DNA from: Sympetrum striolatum
Taxonomy: Eukaryota > Arthropoda > Insecta > Odonata > Libellulidae
Assembly: GCA_947579665.1 (NCBI GenBank)
Contig: OX388345.1
Coordinates: forward strand, 32,579,849 to 32,643,848
Length of the DNA: 64,000 nucleotides
Direction: 5' to 3'
The notes below the pieces were generated by a model, which did no database searches, was not told the DNA's origin, and saw nothing but the letters and a program-made list of their open reading frames with translations. Numbering within the stretch: the stretch's first letter is position 1; each line of letters begins with the position of its first letter. A program made the position numbers and the translations under genes. This document shows, piece after piece, positions 45,802-55,346 of the stretch.

Positions 45802-47397
45802 AAACTGGTAAGCGATTTATCTGCTTGAAAATCCGGTAAAATTGAAGGAAGGGGATGTTGGTAAGTGATTTTCTGTTTCGTCTATCGATATTCATCTTCA
45901 AGAGTAATGAAATGCGACGAGTTCATATTTCCAGTTGACGGGTATTTCTTGCCATCCATTTGCATTCCGCTCCAAAACCCGTGTCAGAGAACGGTTTATA
46001 CTCACCAGTTTTTTTGATTTCGTTACAAATATGCAGCTTTTTCTTGCCTTTCCCTAGGAATGTTGCAAATGCTTAATCTTGTCGGTTTACAAATGTCGGT
46101 GATAAATTCTTCATCGCTCCCGATCCGTTTTCGTCGCCAGAGGTGGTAAATCCAAAGCCAGCATTGCGTTATCAGTGCACTTCCAGGTAATAAAGTAGTC
46201 TTCTCGATTGACCCGAATTGAATAGCTCGTTAAGTATACGCGTAACGTGTTTCTAAGTTAACATCGATGGAAAATTGCTCTCCTAGGGAAAAAACGATCC
46301 AGTGGTGGAATTATAGGTGAGATTAAGAAATGAAAATTACACTGCTGGGGTGAAATGGACGAGTTGCCGCAACTTATGGGTGACTTATTTGGGAGAAAAT
46401 GCATGATGAAATTTCCTCGAGCCTACTAACCGATTAAAAGTGTGGCAAACAGTTCATTACTCGTTTAAGTAGGGTTTAGACGTGCTTGTCCATGGATATA
46501 GTTGGTCGTACGAATGTTTGATCTCTCAGGTATAGTTGTTGCGCGCTCATGACCGTTTCTCCGTTTTCATTATTGACGAGTCCATCCCTGCCTAGAAGAA
46601 AAGTAGGAGACGTGGCACAGTGTTCCAAAATGAAAGAAAACTGGCCGAAATTAATAACTCTAGTAATTGTCTGTCCATATGCAACATAAAGTGCATTTCC
46701 AAGGTATTTTAGGCTGATGAATGTGATTTTATCATTATTTTTTCAATATATTCCACGCATTCAGAGCTATTGACCCTTAATTAGTCGCTTGGGGTAAAGA
46801 TGACCGCAGGCGGTGTGTTCCCTTCGGTAAAGCAAAAACTAATCAAGATATTTCAACGAAATTTCCGTTTTGTGAAGATTTTTGCTATTCTATGATTTTC
46901 TGAGAATTTCGTTAATTGTAAATAATAAAAAGTATGCAATTTTAGCCGTGTTACCAAATTTACAAATACAAATTTAAATAATTACCTATTAAGTATTTTA
47001 ACAAATTTTAAGAGCGTCCATATATAAAATGATTCATTGATAAGTGCAAGGTGAAAAATGAACGCCATATCATGCATACCAACTAAAAAATAATTGCCAA
47101 AACAAAAGTTTAGTGGATATAACCACGTGTGGTTAGAACGGAGGAGGCTATTGGGAACAAACTTCTTGTTTTCGTTAGCGAGGTCCCTCCCGGTAGTTCA
47201 TTAGCTAACTCTTTCCTCCTCCCCTAACTCCTACGTATTTGGAAGCATTATAGACGCGCGACCACTCTACACAACAATCAAAATTCAAATTTATCGTGTC
47301 AACATTCTCATGGCGCGATGTCCTTATCCTTGCAGTAAATATGGCGTTGGATGTAAGAGTCAGTCAGTCAGTCTCGCCCTTTTAGTAAATTCGTTTA
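45802..47397. other. AT-rich intergenic DNA, no gene seen
   Basis: No recognisable frame. A short GTCAGTCAGTCAGTCT run occurs near 47360. Confidence 0.45.
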
Positions 47398-47975
47398 CTA
47401 TTATTATTGAATTTCACCATTCTCAGCACTGAGGCTGGAAAACATTCATTTATGAGATTCAAAGCACCGAAGGAATTAGGCAAATCTATGGTTTTCATAA
47501 ATATTTTAAGTATCCATTCAAAGACTTCTTACTAACGCAACAGGAATCATTGTTGCTTTTGTAGTTGGCTATAAATCTGGTTATCTATTCCTAATGTTTC
47601 CTGGCTTTTTATCTAAACTTTTAGGTATTATTCCAGTTGCTGAAATTACTATGGGAATAATCTGACTGCATTTTTTCCATATATTTTTGGTCTCTTCGAC
47701 TGATGGTGTATATTTCTGAGTTTTTTTCTTTATACTTGACTTCTATGTTTACTGTATTTGGGATGGAGATGTCTATTAAATATCCATTCTTTCCTGTTTT
47801 ATCCGAAGAGTTACATCCGGTCTATTATTTGGTCATGTTCAATCTGTTAGGATACTTCTATTGTAGTATATCTTCTCCGTTTTATTTTCTATATCTGGCG
47901 GTGGTGCGATTTGGTACCAAGGTTGGATTTCAAGTGTTACATTGTACTTTTTAACTAGAGCAAGCTATATTTGCT
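47398..47975 (-). pseudogene. LINE C-terminal endonuclease-like domain, frameshifted relic
   Basis: Read on the minus strand, three frames together give the conserved C-terminal block of a widespread arthropod non-LTR element. The pieces are KKYNVTLEIQPWYQIAPPPD and IYYNRSILTD; then NRPDVTLRIKQERMD; after a shift, YLIDISIPNTVNIEVKYKEK; after another shift, IWKKCSQIIPIVISATGIIP followed by KSLDKKPGN; and a decayed LQKQ end. The N-R-P-D ... I-D-I-x-I-P ... P-I-V-I-x-A-T-G-x-I-P-K pattern resembles the PD-(D/E)XK-like domain that follows reverse transcriptase in such elements. An AATAATAATAG-type 3' tail lies at about 47398. With two frameshifts and no reverse-transcriptase domain, it is dead. 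Which LINE clade it belongs to I cannot say. Confidence 0.7.
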
Positions 47976-48005
47976 CATATATATTGCCATGTTATTATTT
48001 TCAAA
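47976..48005. other. Spacer between LINE relic and SINE-B
   Basis: Short AT-rich junction with no feature of its own. Confidence 0.4.
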
Positions 48006-48153
48006 TAAGGAAAGGGTTAAGGTGACTTTGCACATAAGGGCGTGCACCCAGGAAAATTCCCAAGGAAAAACGGACTTGAAAAAAGTCTGACAGGGCCAGG
48101 AAGGTTCCCGGCCCAGTCAAACTTTTTTCAAGTCCGTTTTTCCTTGGGAATTA
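48006..48153. repeat. SINE-B copy 4, palindromic head-to-head dimer
   Basis: The left arm (48055-48091) and right arm (48116-48152) are 37-bp inverted repeats with one mismatch. They consist of the family block TTCCCAAGGAAAAACGGACT and TTGAAAAAAGTCTGAC and its inverse. The centre (48092-48115) fuses two opposed B-box remnants, GGGCCAGGAAGGTTCCCGGC and CC. To the left the minus-strand body continues with GCGTGCACCCAGGAAAA and AAAGGGTTAAGGT. The structure is a near-perfect foldback formed from two SINE-B heads facing each other, with the tRNA-like parts almost completely lost. Confidence 0.85.
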
Positions 48154-49134
48154 TTATTTTCATTTTCGTTCATTTTTTGCGTTTATGAATTCCGGATAAA
48201 TTAGCACAGTTCCGATTATAATCGAGTATAATCTTTGAATACATCTTCGAGACGGTATACCTAAATGTAGTTTTTGCTTTCGTAATGAAAAGGACTAATG
48301 CGTCCCTTTCCTCTTTGACCTGTGCCTTTGCCGAAGGCGAATCTCGCGAACCTGTTTATCAATTAAATCGCATATATTAGAAAATAATGAGCTTCACGAA
48401 ACCTGGCTATAGAAACATAAATTACAGTGTATGCCAATATTTATTGCTTCAGTAAGTTGTATGGAGTCGTGCGACATGCAAAAAATTCACTAGGCATTAA
48501 TTATGGAGCTTGTTTGAGGAGATAACCTCGTACGCGTGACATCAAAAGGGGTTAACTATGCTTGCTTTTACCAGCATTTATAAGTATTAATTATATATAC
48601 CTATCCTTATATAATGCTGTGCTTATCGTGTAATTTCATTGGAAAACTATCTACTTATTTTTACTCTTACTGTCTGTAAATCATTCAGCCCGAAGGCCAA
48701 TTGATACCTCACCCCCTCTAACATTAGTTAACAAGGGCTAGTAGGGGGAATGAGGCTTACTAGGCAAAATTGCCCTTGCGTTCACCATCAAGCAAATGTA
48801 TTATATACAGCTATTTCTCCGGATATACCTATGCATATGTAATACAAATTCCAACCATGCTCAACGAAACTGACACACAATGACTCTACTAGTAATACTT
48901 AATGATAGTATTCCACAAGGAAAAACCATCACAGCCATCATTCAGCCCCTCTCATACTATATCAGTTTTCATTTTATCTCAGTTATTAACAAGACTATAA
49001 CAAAAGTAAATGAAAGAAACATATTTATATAACCTGCACCAAAAGACAAAAATACTCTATTCATCAAGATACGATAGCAGAAACTTAGTTTCACAACTAT
49101 CTTTTATCCATTCAATTTTTTCATTGTTGTACAT
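48154..49134. other. AT-rich intergenic DNA, nothing recognised
   Basis: No frame, repeat or RNA gene noted. Confidence 0.5.
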
Positions 49135-49220
49135 GATGTGAAAAATTGTGACTTGTCTGGGACTTGGACCCAGGTCTTAAACTTTCCCAGCAGGTATGCT
49201 CGCTTTCCATTGCTAAGTTT
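49135..49220 (-). repeat. SINE-C copy 2, tRNA-derived
   Basis: On the minus strand: GCATACCTGCTGGGAAAGTT, AAGACCTGGGTCCAAGTCCC (B-box-like), then AGACAAGTCACAATTTTTCA. The 3' part matches the copy at 62705 (CATGTCGATATTTTTCAATA, both followed by a TGTACAA-type stretch), and the head matches the copies at 21.7 and 50.5 kb. Confidence 0.65.
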
Positions 49221-50051
49221 CACTTCAATTCCATCATTTCTATTTTCCATTTATTAAATTATTTTCATAGTATTGAAGCACTAACCATATCAATATATTG
49301 TATAAATTACTTAATAAAGTTTTGTTGAAAATATTTCTTAAATGTTACGCTACATACATAAACATGTCATACAAACATGTTTTAGTTGTTATAATACCAA
49401 GGCCGTAGCAATATCACAACAGGATTCATCCTGAGCTGTCATCCGCGGAAAAATCGTTTGAATAAGCGATCCTGCTAACAGAAAATGGGATCCTCCTTCC
49501 CTTCGAAGGAAAACTAATTCAATCGCTACACCTGCCGAGTGTATTTTCTCCTCAAACTGCCTCTCCAACCTTAGTGCATCCCTTTAGACTTCAATTGAGC
49601 GTTGATTAAGTAAACAGAATTGGTCGTCCTATTCACTATTGAAACTGTAAAGAGGCGTGAAATGCCTAGGTCAAGGCATAAACCAATCAAGAGGCCAAAA
49701 AGAGCCTTTTTCCCTTCGGCTTTCCACAAAAACTCGGGTGCCTTTTTCTTTCCCCGAGGCGGCATCTCGAATTTCTTCGAGATCACAGCCAATGAGCGGC
49801 AATTTATTCCTTTCGCTTTCAATCGTTTCCGAAGTGTTGAAGTCGAGCAAAGGGAAAAAAACAAAGGTTTTCTGTCCTCGAGGGAACCCTTTCTACGCCT
49901 CATCTCCCCCATTCAGAATTTATTGAATCCTGCAGAGCCGGCACTCAATTTCCGTAATCAGATTTTTTAGGAATCCCCGTTTGCGTCGTTTTTCTCCGTC
50001 AGAAACCGTTTGACGGGAAGGCCCGAAAGAGTTTTTGGTTAGGGCCGGTCA
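49221..50051. other. Intergenic DNA with a moderately GC-rich patch
   Basis: 49570-50000 has frames of 89-116 codons open on both strands, without domain signatures. I do not consider it coding. Confidence 0.4.
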
Positions 50052-50366
50052 TTTTTTAAATTTTTTATGGTAGGAATAAGCCCAGGGTCTTCTGGTTGTT
50101 GCCCTCGGAGGACCACTTCGACATTTGGGAAACCCTCGATGGCATGGAATGAATATTATGGTTGATTATTTGCCCGTTGTAAATGTAATCATTGCATTAT
50201 TTTTTCCTTAGTTTGTTTAAATAAATTTTTGGTGGGAATTGTAAGCCCAGAGACTTTTGGATGTTGCCCTCGGAGGATCGTTTTAGCATTTGAGAAACCC
50301 TCGCAGATGTGGCATTAATATTATGTTTGATTATCTGCCCGTTGTAAGTGTATTCATCGTAATACG
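50052..50366. repeat. Two-unit tandem duplication, period about 165 bp
   Basis: Unit 1 (about 50052-50206) and unit 2 (about 50219-50366) share AAGCCCAG (50078 and 50243), GTTGCCCTCGGAGGA, CATTTG-GAAACCCTCG, AATATTATG-TTGATTAT and TGCCCGTTGTAA in the same order. Identity is roughly 80 percent by eye. No coding frame. Confidence 0.85.
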
Positions 50367-50454
50367 ATTATAATTCCAACGAGTATGTTTGTATGAACAA
50401 AAAACGTATAAAGCATATAGTACCCGTTTAATAGAAGTGCGTACGTGACATGGT

Positions 50455-50570
50455 ACTCCTGTTGGTTAGAATACCTGTTAGTAAAGTGAGAAGGTAGTTT
50501 AATTGGTAAGAATACCTGTACGGAAAGTGGGAGACTTGTTTCATGTAGCTATTTTTCGCTTCTTCGTTTA
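50455..50570 (+). repeat. SINE-C copy 3, tRNA-derived, with duplicated head
   Basis: GTTGGTTAGAATACCTGTTA with AGTAAAGTGAGA is followed by a second head AGTTTAATTGGTAAGAATAC and GGAAAGTGGGAGACTTG, then the body CTATTTTTCGCTTCTTCG. The second head plus body matches the minus-strand copy at 21676-21762. The B-box is degraded (TTGTTTCATG). The two half-heads in tandem suggest a partial internal duplication. Confidence 0.6.
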
Positions 50571-50639
50571 ACCATAGAATGGTTTAACTTTGAGTGTTTT
50601 AATTTTTCGATACGTACGTACTAGTATATTTCTAGTATA

Positions 50640-51085
50640 ATATCTTGAAGAATGGAATTTTTGTGGGACGGAATGGAGAATTCTGCGAGATACTTAATGG
50701 TGGCATTTAAATTAATCTTGAAAGATAAAACTGGTCCTCAAAGAGCTGTTCCGCTTTTAGACACTCTTGAGAAATTCGAGTATTACTGCAAGGTTAATGC
50801 AGATGAAATACGGGAGAATTTTATTAATATGTGGAGACCTTTAATTCCAATTCATCGGTGGCAGATACACTTAAAAATGACTCATCCGATGCACTTAAGT
50901 TTACGATCAACCATTCCAACGAAACCCAGTAAATATTACGTGGATTCTACATAACAGGTGATTTATAACTACATTTTTGGGATATAACGAGAAATATCAG
51001 TCCATAAACAAGACCAAATAAGGAAAATTGGTCTGGCTACTGCAGTTTTATTAATCCTATAAGTATCTCACAATCAGTGAAATAT
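50640..51085 (+). repeat. Unclassified dispersed repeat, copy 2
   Basis: Homologous, in opposite orientation, to about 45750-45330. The plus-strand frame at 50652-50954 (KLILKDKTGPQRAVPLLDTL, EKFEYYCKVNADEIREN) is the counterpart of the minus-strand frame there. Both are followed by GGAAAATTGRTCTGGCTACT and GCAGTTTTATTAAT. The encoded peptide has no family I can name. The similarity extends beyond the open frame, so this is repeat-level homology and not evidence of a conserved gene. A TIR element with a hAT insertion follows directly. Confidence 0.6.
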
Positions 51086-51095
51086 CCATTTGGTC

Positions 51096-51480
51096 TAGAG
51101 GTCTGCATGGGCCGGGCCTAGGCCCGTGGGCCCAAGACCGTGGGCCCGAGCCCGGCCCGGACCATGAGTCGGACTCGGGCCGGGTAAGCAGGCAGTCTAT
51201 CGGGCTCGGGCCCATGCCAAATTCGGGAAGGAGAGAATTATTCGTTCTTAAAGAGCGTTAGTTTCTTGCATAGCGGCAAAAGCCTCTTAAAGTTGTTACG
51301 CAATATTTAAACAAAATGCTCGGTCTTCGTGAAGGGTTAAAAAAAATGTATTTGTTCACAATTCACAACAATTTATTGTTGGGCGATTTATGAAAAGTTC
51401 GGGCTCTGTTCGGGCTTGAGAACGAAACGTTCGGGCCGGGTCGGGCACGGGCTGAAATTTTCGGCCCCTGCAGACCTCTA
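51096..51480. mobile_element. GC-rich hAT-type MITE
   Basis: A 385-bp GC-rich element in AT-rich DNA. It starts TAGAGGTCTGCATGGGCCG and ends with the inverse CGGCCCCTGCAGACCTCTA, a 19-bp terminal repeat with one mismatch. Flanking octamers ATTTGGTC (51088-51095) and ATTGGGTC (51481-51488) match at 7 of 8, the target-duplication size of hAT elements. The interior consists of repeated GGGCCCG/CGGGCTCGGGC-like words and has no transposase. The base composition is wholly unlike its surroundings. Confidence 0.85.
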
Positions 51481-51962
51481 ATTGGGTCATCCTTAAATGA
51501 TATCATGATATTTTAGGAATTAGACTATCCTTCTGTCATGTAGCTTCATTCTCCAAACCACTAATTAGTCGCATGGTCATTTAAGACTTTAATTTCGTAC
51601 TCTCAAATTTCATTTTTAAACAACTAACTAAAAAATGATTTGCGTTTCTACAACCTTTCCTTCGCGCTCCAAGGTTTTCGTAGGGAAATAAAAACAAAAA
51701 CGTAGATATTATATAATCTGAGTAAACATCTATTTAACAACAACAATTCTTGATTCAGATCGCAATGGATTGTTTGGAAAAACATAGTGTTCCTGTATAT
51801 GACCGTTGAATTTTAATGAGTATTCATCAAGTTGAGATAATCAAGACTATAGAATAGCATTTACTATTTGTGATATCACAATATATTCCTTTACCCTTTT
51901 TTATCTCACTAAATGCCACCTACTCCTAGAACCCCGTGACATCATTTAAGGATGGTCCTTAA
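51481..51962. mobile_element. TIR element (non-autonomous) interrupted at its left end by the hAT MITE
   Basis: The left end GGTCATCCTTAAATGATATC (from about 51485) and the right end, read on the opposite strand as GGACCATCCTTAAATGATGT (about 51939-51958), are inverted repeats. Weaker similarity continues for another ~20 bp (TTTTAGGAATTAGA against TTCTAGGAGTAGG). Removing the hAT element plus one octamer rejoins TTTGGTC to ATCCTTAAATG, so the hAT element landed in the first bases of this older element. 'GGACCATCC...TCA' termini are seen on several insect DNA transposons, but I cannot fix the superfamily. The interior has no transposase frame. Confidence 0.6.
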
Positions 51963-54900
51963 GTATTTTGGTACATGGATTCTCTTCCAATAGACTGCCT
52001 GCTTGTTAAGTTTCGTGATGGTTTTTACTAGAACTATTCGTTATTGATCTCCTAACGTATCATGGACTGGATTGGGGTCTACGTCAATTGTCTGTTTAGG
52101 TTTTATGCAAGCAGCCTCTCACAGTTCTCTCAATCTCTTCATCAGATGCATGTCTCCGCATATCTTCTTCTATTATCAGGATGGAGGACGCCATACAGTG
52201 GTCCATACAATCCACCGTTTCACCTCTATATATTCCTGCTGATGGAAAAAATTCTGCGTGGACATCACTAAACAACTGGAGATTTTGAGTAGAGTAGAGA
52301 GTTTCTGTAGTAGTGGTTGCAAATTATTTAGTTTCAAAGTATAGTAAAGGTCATAAAATTAATTTATTCAAGCTTTACTTCGTGGAAAATAGACACATTT
52401 GGAATAAAAACAACTTTGTATGTTCTAAAATTATTCCATGAAGATAAAATTTATCAACTGAAGGTTAAAGGACAAAAATATTTTAGATTATAAACTTTTT
52501 AGTGTCGTAGACGTATGTAATTCATCAAAAACTGTATAAACATTACCTGTTTAAGCTTAACGGATTTCAAATTAATCAAACCATAGTAAACCAGGCCATA
52601 ATAACAGTTATTTCTTCGCTAAAAGGGTACTGGAATTATAACACATATCGTATGAGCCCCAGATAATGTATATTTCATTTGATTTAGTCTCAGGATTCTC
52701 TATGGCAGTGATAGCAAGAGAGCTTTTGAGGTATGAATGATGATAAATAATGGCACTCATTTTAGGGGAAGGAGGCTTGGGAGAGGCAGATGATGAAAGG
52801 GCAAACGAGTTATTAGCCACGTGGTCTTAGGTGGATGAGTACCGAACCACCGTCTGTGGGAGAGAGGAGAAGTTGGGTAGAGGCGTGTTCAGTTCATTCA
52901 TCGGATATCAATGGAATGAAAAGGAAAGAAAAATCTTCATTTCTTGAAGATGATTGCTTTTCACTCTAGCATTCTTTCCTTTATGAATTATTAATATATT
53001 TAATATCTCACGCGTGCCGCTGTTGATTGAATATTTTCGAATACAAAGTTTATCATCATGATAAATTATATCTAACTATCAATAATCTGTCGTACATTGG
53101 TCAGTTATATAGCTTAGACTATAACTATATATCATTCCCCTAATTTCTGTCGATTTTCTAATCGAATCGCCCCGAGAATGTTTAATCCAGTTTGCAGATT
53201 TCCCAGCCTTTGAAAACACCTTGGAAGCTGAATATTCGCTGCAGCTAACGCGCAGTTGAATATTTATCTCTCTCAATATTCACAATCTTTCGTTTCTGCA
53301 CCAATAATCTCTCCTTCATTATTTCCTTTTAAAAACCAGTTTTTTCCCGTAATTGTTTTTTTATTGCCAAGTTATTCCTTTCAGCGAGTACCTGCGTTCA
53401 TTTTCCATGCATTGCTCTAATTTTTTCGCCTCTTGGAACTTTTTTCTTCTTTTGATATGCTTCATAAATTATTTATTTATTCCTCAATATACCAACTCTT
53501 TTGCAATCGCTCGCATCTCGCAAACCTTTAATCTTAGATTTGCTATCTCGACATGTAAATTTACTATACATCATGATATCATTTAATTAATGTGGTGTAA
53601 TAATTTACTTAATCGCTCATTTTCACCCGTTGTTATGAGCTGATTGTAGCAAGTTGTAGTCTTAGGTTAACAATAGTATTAGGTTTCTAACATTAGTCTT
53701 AGGTTCAAATACTCAATTTATGATCTTGTTCCAAGACAAAGGATTGCTACACTAATACAGAATTTAAAATATTCGTGTAAGGTGATTTTAAATTCTTAAA
53801 TGACATAATATCATAAGGAATTTTGTCTTAGGAACGGCCTTAAGTCTTATCGAGGCCAAAGAAGTTGATGTCTCATGCTGTATCAAAACAGCCAAACCAA
53901 AGAAGTTGATGGAGAATTTTGTAATGTTTAGAACTTCGGCAACGTGTCTAAAAGCTTCCTTTGATGAAAAGGATTGATTTCTGTGGAATATCTTCTGTAT
54001 ACATTCAATTAAGATGTATAACATACGATGAGTAGCATATTTTTCAGTGTTTATTCGCTACTATTAAGTACGCCCCCTGGAATAAAAACAAGCATCCAAG
54101 CTAAATCGCAGTCAAAAGTGTGAAATTGGGAGGAAATATTGTGTTGGTCTATGATTATCAATTTCTACATCATATTATAAAGCTTCATTAGGCGTGAATT
54201 ATAAATCTGCGTGTATTTTTTTCGTACGTTCAATTTAATTTGAAGAAGGGCAACGAACGCAAATGCCACTCAAATTTCAAATGCTCCTGTGAGTACGTCT
54301 CGGGAATGAAATTTGTTTTCCTCAGTTATGATAGCTCAATCATATAAATTTATCAAGACGAATATGCGTTGTCTAATGAGTGTCGGGCGATTACAATCCA
54401 CCTGACTTCTTCATTCATCACGGGCCAATGAAAGAAGGCCGGCCGTTGGCGCGAAAGCACTTCGCCTTGATTTCACGAGGGCATTTACCCCTACACGTGC
54501 CGATGGCTGCGAAATGAAAATCCGCCGATAAGCGGGACAAGGTTTTCGGAAAAGGGGTTTCGGAGATTCGCGTGGGGAAAAAATCGCGGGACAGCGGAGG
54601 AGAAAAGAATGTGCTAGAAAATGGAGCAAGAATCGAAGAATGGACTTACTCAGCCCCGTGTCCAGACTGGTTTGCCCATTTGGGCTGTCATTCATCCTCT
54701 CTTCTCTAAATTATCCGAGTCGTTTCGCTTTCGAGTTAATAAGGTGGAGATCTTCTCTGCATTATTTTTACGTTACTGTATTGAAAGATTACTTTTTTAT
54801 TTATAGGGATTTTAGTATGACTATTTTTCATATCGAGACTCGAGTTTTTGTCTCGTTATCTTTTAGTGTATATTTCCTTACATCACATCACATTAGCGTC

Positions 54901-55019
54901 TTGACTATAGAGTTTTAACTCGCGAAACATCGAAATGAGAAATTTTGGACGACTAAAAGTGATTTTCTTACCTCTTTCCAATATCTGATGCAATCAATTA
55001 TATCTACAGTGTTACATAA
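51963..55019. other. AT-rich intergenic DNA, no gene seen
   Basis: Frames up to 94 codons lack domains. Short local duplications occur at about 53655-53710 (GTCTTAGGTT-like, three times) and at 53860-53915 (CCAAAGAAGTTGATG, twice). 54390-54720 is GC-richer. Confidence 0.45.
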
Positions 55020-55346
55020 GTCGTTTATATTTACATTTAAACCCTGCGATCCTCCAGTGGCGCTTGGCATGGGGTGTAAAACACCGACATACCTATCTAA
55101 CCTGGAGAGCTATTAGCTTCTCTAATACTTCGCAGGAAAAACGACCAAAAGTAACTTTCTGTCCTGGCAACTACTTCCCTGTGTCGCTTTTTTGTTTTCT
55201 CCCAAAGATCGCGAAAGCTTATAACTGGGATAACTATATCAGCTATCTCCTCCCAGAAATCGGTAGTGATAAATTTTTCAAAAAGCTTCCGTCGATACTC
55301 AAGTCTTCTATCACAGAGAGAGTTCCATCCGAAGGATTCTATCATA
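55020..55346 (-). mobile_element. CR1-like LINE 3' tail
   Basis: The minus-strand frame (82 codons, 55345-55097) reads MIESFGWNSLCDRRLEYRRK, then LFEKFITTDFWEEIADIVIP and SFFLRSIREANSSPG. The LGW-x-x-L-x-x-R-R, I-(V/I)-P-P and (S/T)-F-F-x-R-(S/T)-I-R-E motifs are those of CR1-type ORF2 C-termini. It is followed by the family's 3' block TACACCCCATGCCAAGCGCC and CACTGGAGGATCGCAGGGTT, and a degenerate AAATGTAAATATAA tail near 55020. Upstream of 55346 the similarity stops, so the copy is 5' truncated to about 330 bp. It is related to, but distinct from, the 23.4 and 30.5 kb family. Confidence 0.75.
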
